The position numbers were made by a program, and so were the translations under genes. From Chloroflexota bacterium (GTDB taxonomy: Bacteria > Chloroflexota > UBA11872), in assembly GCA_028875175.1 (NCBI GenBank), contig JAPPFO010000171.1, positions 1 to 16,591 of the forward strand: a DNA stretch of 16,591 nt. The letters run 5' to 3'. Under the pieces are notes generated by a model. The model was not told the origin of the DNA and did not search any database. It saw only the letters and a program-made list of their open reading frames with translations. Each line of letters starts with the position of its first letter. Position 1 is the stretch's first letter. Positions 13,585 through 16,591 of the stretch are shown piece after piece.

Positions 13585-14840
13585 GGGTAAATCCCTCGAA
13601 GCTGGGTGGCCTCGGCCACTCGTCCAACCGCAATCTGGTAGGCCGCCTCGCGCAGGTTGACGCCGCGGTCCTGCGCCAGATCCCAGACCTCTTGCGCGGC
13701 GCGCCCCATGTGGTCGGCGAGCAGCCTGTTGATCTCGTCGCGGCTCCAGAAGAAGTGCTGCATGCCCTGCACCCACTCGTAATAGGACACCGTCACGCCC
13801 CCGGCATTGGCCAGGATGTCGGGAACGACGACTACGCCGCGATCGTTCAGCAGGGCGTCGGCCTCCGGCGTGACCGGACCGTTGGCGCCCTCGACGATCA
13901 GGCTGGCCCGTACGTCTGCGGCGTTGCCCGCGTGAATCTGGCCTTCGATGGCGGCCGGCGCCAGCACGTCGAGGTCTAGCGCCAGTAGCTCGGCGTTGGA
14001 GATGTGCTCGGCTTCGCAGTAGTCGGCCAGCCAGCCGCCATCCGCAACGTGCGTGTACACGCGCGAGGCATCGAGCCCGGTCGGGTTGTAGACGCCGCCG
14101 CTGCTGTCGCTGATCGCGATGACCGTGAATCCCGCCTCGCTGAAGAGTTGCAAGGCATTCAGGCCGACGTTGCCGGCGCCCTGGATAGCGACGGTTCCTG
14201 CTGCCGGGCGCCCCAGTCGTTCAAGCATGGCCTGCGTCGCCACCAGCATTCCCTTTGACGTGGCCCGTTCGCGGCCTTCCGAGCCGCCGATGGCTACCGG
14301 CTTGCCCGTGACCACCGCGGGAACCGAGTAGCCCACGTGCATGGAGTATGTGTCCATGATCCAGGCCATCACCTGCATGTTGGTGCCCATGTCGGGGGCC
14401 GGAATGTCGCTGTCGGGCCCCATCAGCGGAATGATCTCCGTGGCGTAGCGGCGGGTGAGGTTTTCGAGTTCGTGGCGGCTCAGCGAGCGCGGATCGACGG
14501 TTACGCCGCCCTTGGCGCCGCCGTACGGCAGGTTCATCACCGCGCATTTCCACGTCATCCACATCGCCAGGGCGCGCACCTCGTCCAGGTCGGCGCTGGG
14601 GTGGTAGCGGATACCTCCCTTGGCCGGGCCGCGAGTGACGTTGTGCTGGACGCGGTATCCGGTGAAGCAGGTGATTGAGCCGTCGTCCATTTCGACCGGG
14701 AAGTTGACCGTGAGTTCGCGCTTGGGACAGCGCAAGACCTCGCGCAGATTCGGATCCAGATTGATCTGGTCAGCGGCTTGATCGAACTGCGCCAAGGCGG
14801 CGGCGTACGGTCCTTCCTTCGGCGTTGCTCCGGTGCTCAT
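13581..14840 (-). CDS. gdhA: Glutamate dehydrogenase (Glu/Leu/Phe/Val dehydrogenase family)
   Basis: This 419-residue cytoplasmic enzyme interconverts glutamate with 2-oxoglutarate and ammonia, linking carbon and nitrogen metabolism. The substrate domain has TRGPAKGGIRYHP with Lys74, MTWKCAVMNLPYGGAKGG with Lys98 and Lys110, and PAPDMGTN with catalytic Asp150. The NAD(P)-binding Rossmann domain shows GGSEGRERATSKGM (185-198) and GAGNVG (221-226), and the end carries NAGGVTVSYYEWVQ. Length fits the roughly 420-residue hexameric class. The usual ATG motif after GGSxGR reads ATS here, a mild variant. ATG 14840 has only a weak AGAG upstream. It is 135 bases downstream of the methyltransferase gene on the same strand and probably has its own promoter. 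Coenzyme preference cannot be read with confidence. Confidence 0.97.
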   Translation of the reverse strand: MSTGATPKEGPYAAALAQFDQAADQINLDPNLREVLRCPKRELTVNFPVEMDDGSITCFTGYRVQHNVTRGPAKGGIRYHPSADLDEVRALAMWMTWKCAVMNLPYGGAKGGVTVDPRSLSRHELENLTRRYATEIIPLMGPDSDIPAPDMGTNMQVMAWIMDTYSMHVGYSVPAVVTGKPVAIGGSEGRERATSKGMLVATQAMLERLGRPAAGTVAIQGAGNVGLNALQLFSEAGFTVIAISDSSGGVYNPTGLDASRVYTHVADGGWLADYCEAEHISNAELLALDLDVLAPAAIEGQIHAGNAADVRASLIVEGANGPVTPEADALLNDRGVVVVPDILANAGGVTVSYYEWVQGMQHFFWSRDEINRLLADHMGRAAQEVWDLAQDRGVNLREAAYQIAVGRVAEATQLRGIYP

Positions 14841-14975
14841 CTGGAGTTCTCTGCGGGAGGGGACATGTCGAACATCTGACTCGTCTGCTACTCGTTCATC
14901 TTAATTCGCTGGCCAGGGATCCGGCGACGTTCGTAATCGCTGCGCGTGCGTTTCGTTTCGGACCCGCGCGTCGCG

Positions 14976-15701
14976 CTAGGGCTTGTTCCAGCGCATGACC
15001 GTGAATTCGGGGATGCGGTACCAGTCTTCGAATCGGGGGCTGGCACGGAGGGTGTCGTTGGGTGGGACGGGTTCGAGGAAGCGGCGGAGGATGAGGTTGG
15101 CGGAGAGGTAGGCCTGCATGTAGGCGCTGAGCGGGCGGTGCCAGTTGACGACCTGGTGGCCGCGCCAGCTAAGGGTGATGGGTCGCTCGTCGACGTACTG
15201 GTCGACTGGTCGGAATAGGCGACGGCCGTCGGGCGAGCGCTCCCAACCCGGGGAGGCGGTGATGAAGCCGAGGTTGGCGGCGACGAGGTTTCCACCGGGC
15301 TTGAGGACGCGGGCGGCTTCGGCTATGGCGGATCTGAAGTCGGGCACATCCACCCAGACGACGTAGCTGACGACGGTGTCAAAGGTGGATGAGGCGATGG
15401 GTAGCACGGTGGCCGGGGACCGGACGAAGGCGCCCTGGCCGGCGGAGCGGTGGATGGCTGCCTCGACCATCGGCCAGTAGAGGTCGAGGGCGATGGTGCG
15501 GGCGCCGCGTGCAGCGAGCATGCGACTGAAGCGGCCTTCGCCGGCACCAATGTCGAGGACGAGCTGGCCGTCTACGTTCCCGCATTCCTCCAGCATGACG
15601 TCGTCGAGGAGCATGGTCCGGCTGGAGTCACCTTCGTCGACGAAGCGGATGTATTCGGAGGCGAAGGCTTGCCAACCGCTGGGGTCGTTTTCGTCAGGCA
15701 T
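14976..15701 (-). CDS. Class I SAM-dependent methyltransferase
   Basis: This 241-residue protein is a predicted methyltransferase of the Methyltransf_11 (UbiE/small-molecule) type. SAM-binding motif I is VLDIGAGEGRFSRMLA (48-63), followed by the acidic end of strand 2 in TIALDLYWPMVEAA (69-82), the PIASSTFDTVVSY loop (101-113) and ARVLKPGGNLVAANL (130-144). The C-terminal third (WHRPLSAYMQAYLSANLIL) is a substrate cap typical of small-molecule enzymes. I chose ATG 15701; ATG 15731 is an alternative and neither has a ribosome-binding site. The frame stays open far upstream, but that stretch is antisense to the next gene. It diverges from the C45-family gene across 177 bases that hold an inverted repeat. 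The substrate is unknown. Confidence 0.92.
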   Translation of the reverse strand: MPDENDPSGWQAFASEYIRFVDEGDSSRTMLLDDVMLEECGNVDGQLVLDIGAGEGRFSRMLAARGARTIALDLYWPMVEAAIHRSAGQGAFVRSPATVLPIASSTFDTVVSYVVWVDVPDFRSAIAEAARVLKPGGNLVAANLGFITASPGWERSPDGRRLFRPVDQYVDERPITLSWRGHQVVNWHRPLSAYMQAYLSANLILRRFLEPVPPNDTLRASPRFEDWYRIPEFTVMRWNKP

Positions 15702-15776
15702 AGTCCACGGGATCGTCAAAGGGATGGGCATTGTGCATGAGTCGCAGCGGCTGTTGGATATCTTCGGCAGCACGAA

Positions 15777-15800
15777 CGACGTTGCGCGGATGCAACGTCG
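15777..15800. promoter_or_regulatory. Perfect 9-bp inverted repeat, candidate operator between divergent genes
   Basis: CGACGTTGC (15777-15785) and GCAACGTCG (15792-15800) are perfect inverted copies around the 6-base spacer GCGGAT. The repeat lies in the 177-base gap between the methyltransferase and the C45-family gene, 76 bases upstream of the former's start and 78 bases upstream of the latter's. This placement suits a dimeric repressor controlling both; a hairpin in the leader is the alternative. No regulator gene is visible in the window. Confidence 0.45.
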
Positions 15801-15878
15801 CTCGCCGCGTCGCGGTTTCGCTGTGGAAGGCCTAGGCTCGGGGTGTCCTGACGGGCCAGTGGTTGAGGACTGAGTCGG

Positions 15879-16591
15879 ATGCCTGCGTTTCCTGTTGTCG
15901 ATGCCGCTGGGTCGCCGTATGAGGTTGGGCGGGTGCATGGGGCGGCGGTGGCCGGGATGGTTCGGGCGGAGGTGGAGGCTCGGCTTGGCGGGATGGATCG
16001 GCACGTGGCGTTCCGGCATGTGGCCGGAGTTGAAGCCTTTGTGAAGCGCTGGGCGCCGCATTTGCTGGATGAGGTGCGAGGGATTGCGGATGGAGCGGGT
16101 ATCGATCTCCGGGCGGCCCTTTGGTTGCAGTGGGGGATGGCGGCGCCGGAGGCATGCACGGCGTTTGCGGTGGGGCCGGACTATACGGGCGACGGGTCGA
16201 CTTATGCGGGGCAAACGAAGGACACAGGACTGGGGGCGAACGAGCGGTCGATCGTGTTGAAGGTTCGGCCTGACGGTCGACCGGCGATTCTGAGTTTCAG
16301 CTACGCGGGTCACCTGGCGCAGATTGGCATCAGCTCCACCGGCGTGTCGCTGTGGGGGATGTCGCTCTATATCGACAGACCCGGCGGAGGCGACGGCCCG
16401 TTGCTCAAACGGATGCTGCTGGAATGCGACAGCGTAGCCGCGATGCGCGAACTGGCCGGGGCTCTAGCGGACGACAACAGCGGCGCGTTCGGGTTTAGCG
16501 ACGCGGACGGGAATGTGGGGGTGCTGGAACGGCTGCCGGGGCGGCAGGTCTGGCTGGACGGCGGGCGCGACTCGTTTGTGCACGATAATAT
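15879..16591 (+). CDS. C45-family acyl-CoA:6-aminopenicillanic acid acyltransferase-like protein, 3' end outside window
   Basis: The 237 visible residues start MPAFPVVDAAGSPYEVGRVH, the opening typical of peptidase family C45 (isopenicillin N acyltransferase and relatives). These Ntn-hydrolase-fold proteins cleave themselves to expose an N-terminal Cys. The expected site is EACTAFAVG with Cys93, followed by STYAGQTKDTG, which fits the usual sequence after the nucleophile. FSYAGHLAQIGISSTGVSLW (140-159) also suits the fold. The frame is open to the last base, so the gene continues. ATG 15879 is the only ATG after an in-frame TGA at 15864; CTG 15870 is an alternative. Bacterial members of this family are mostly uncharacterised amidases or acyltransferases, so no penicillin chemistry is implied. 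Gly codons are mostly GGG here, whereas neighbouring genes use GGC, which suggests separate ancestry. Confidence 0.88.
   Translation, partial: MPAFPVVDAAGSPYEVGRVHGAAVAGMVRAEVEARLGGMDRHVAFRHVAGVEAFVKRWAPHLLDEVRGIADGAGIDLRAALWLQWGMAAPEACTAFAVGPDYTGDGSTYAGQTKDTGLGANERSIVLKVRPDGRPAILSFSYAGHLAQIGISSTGVSLWGMSLYIDRPGGGDGPLLKRMLLECDSVAAMRELAGALADDNSGAFGFSDADGNVGVLERLPGRQVWLDGGRDSFVHDN

Noticed and set aside
15702..16313. Minus-strand open frame extending the methyltransferase upstream by about 200 residues
   Set aside because: The translation is Arg/Pro/His-rich low-complexity sequence without domains, and it is antisense to the clear C45-family gene on the plus strand.

Overview
This is a GC-rich bacterial chromosomal segment carrying 13 protein-coding genes, with no RNA genes, CRISPR array, insertion sequence or phage gene visible. 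Gene density is high and the longest gap is about 180 bases. The gene mix (archaeal/eukaryal-type ATP-dependent DNA ligase, PPDK, DnaG, a long ADP-ribosylglycohydrolase, a C45-family acyltransferase), the C-ending codon preference and a DnaG Toprim insertion I associate with Chloroflexota suggest a Chloroflexota-like bacterium. That placement is inference from memory, not a search.

Left (1-3157, + strand): the 3' end of a UvrD/PcrA helicase gene, an MtnX-like HAD phosphatase that seems to start at a CTG inside the helicase stop, and an ATP-dependent DNA ligase that overlaps the phosphatase stop by ATGA. The three form one tightly coupled transcription unit. The ligase carries an arginine-rich insert between its N-terminal and catalytic regions.

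Second block (3154-6338, - strand): an MFS transporter, a Nudix hydrolase and a long ADP-ribosylglycohydrolase, in that order of transcription. The last two could cooperate in ADP-ribose turnover. The ligase and glycohydrolase converge on one CTAG that supplies both stop codons.

Third block (6457-11919, + strand): pyruvate phosphate dikinase, a GNAT acetyltransferase of the COG3393 type, and DNA primase. Strong hairpins follow the GNAT and primase genes.

Fourth block (11965-14840): thioredoxin (-) and mobA (+) are divergent, with a good sigma-70-like promoter for thioredoxin between them. An RmlC-like cupin gene follows mobA in the same frame and has no ATG, GTG or TTG at its expected start. 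It converges with glutamate dehydrogenase (-), again on a shared CTAG.

Right end (14976-16591): a SAM-dependent methyltransferase (-) diverges from a C45 autoproteolytic acyltransferase-family gene (+) that leaves the window. A 9-bp perfect inverted repeat lies between them. The C45 gene uses G-ending codons, unlike its neighbours.

I did not find a clear new defence or mobile system. The points most worth checking are the ligase insert, the three genes without ordinary start codons, the Nudix/ADP-ribosylglycohydrolase pair, and the C45/methyltransferase pair with its operator-like repeat.
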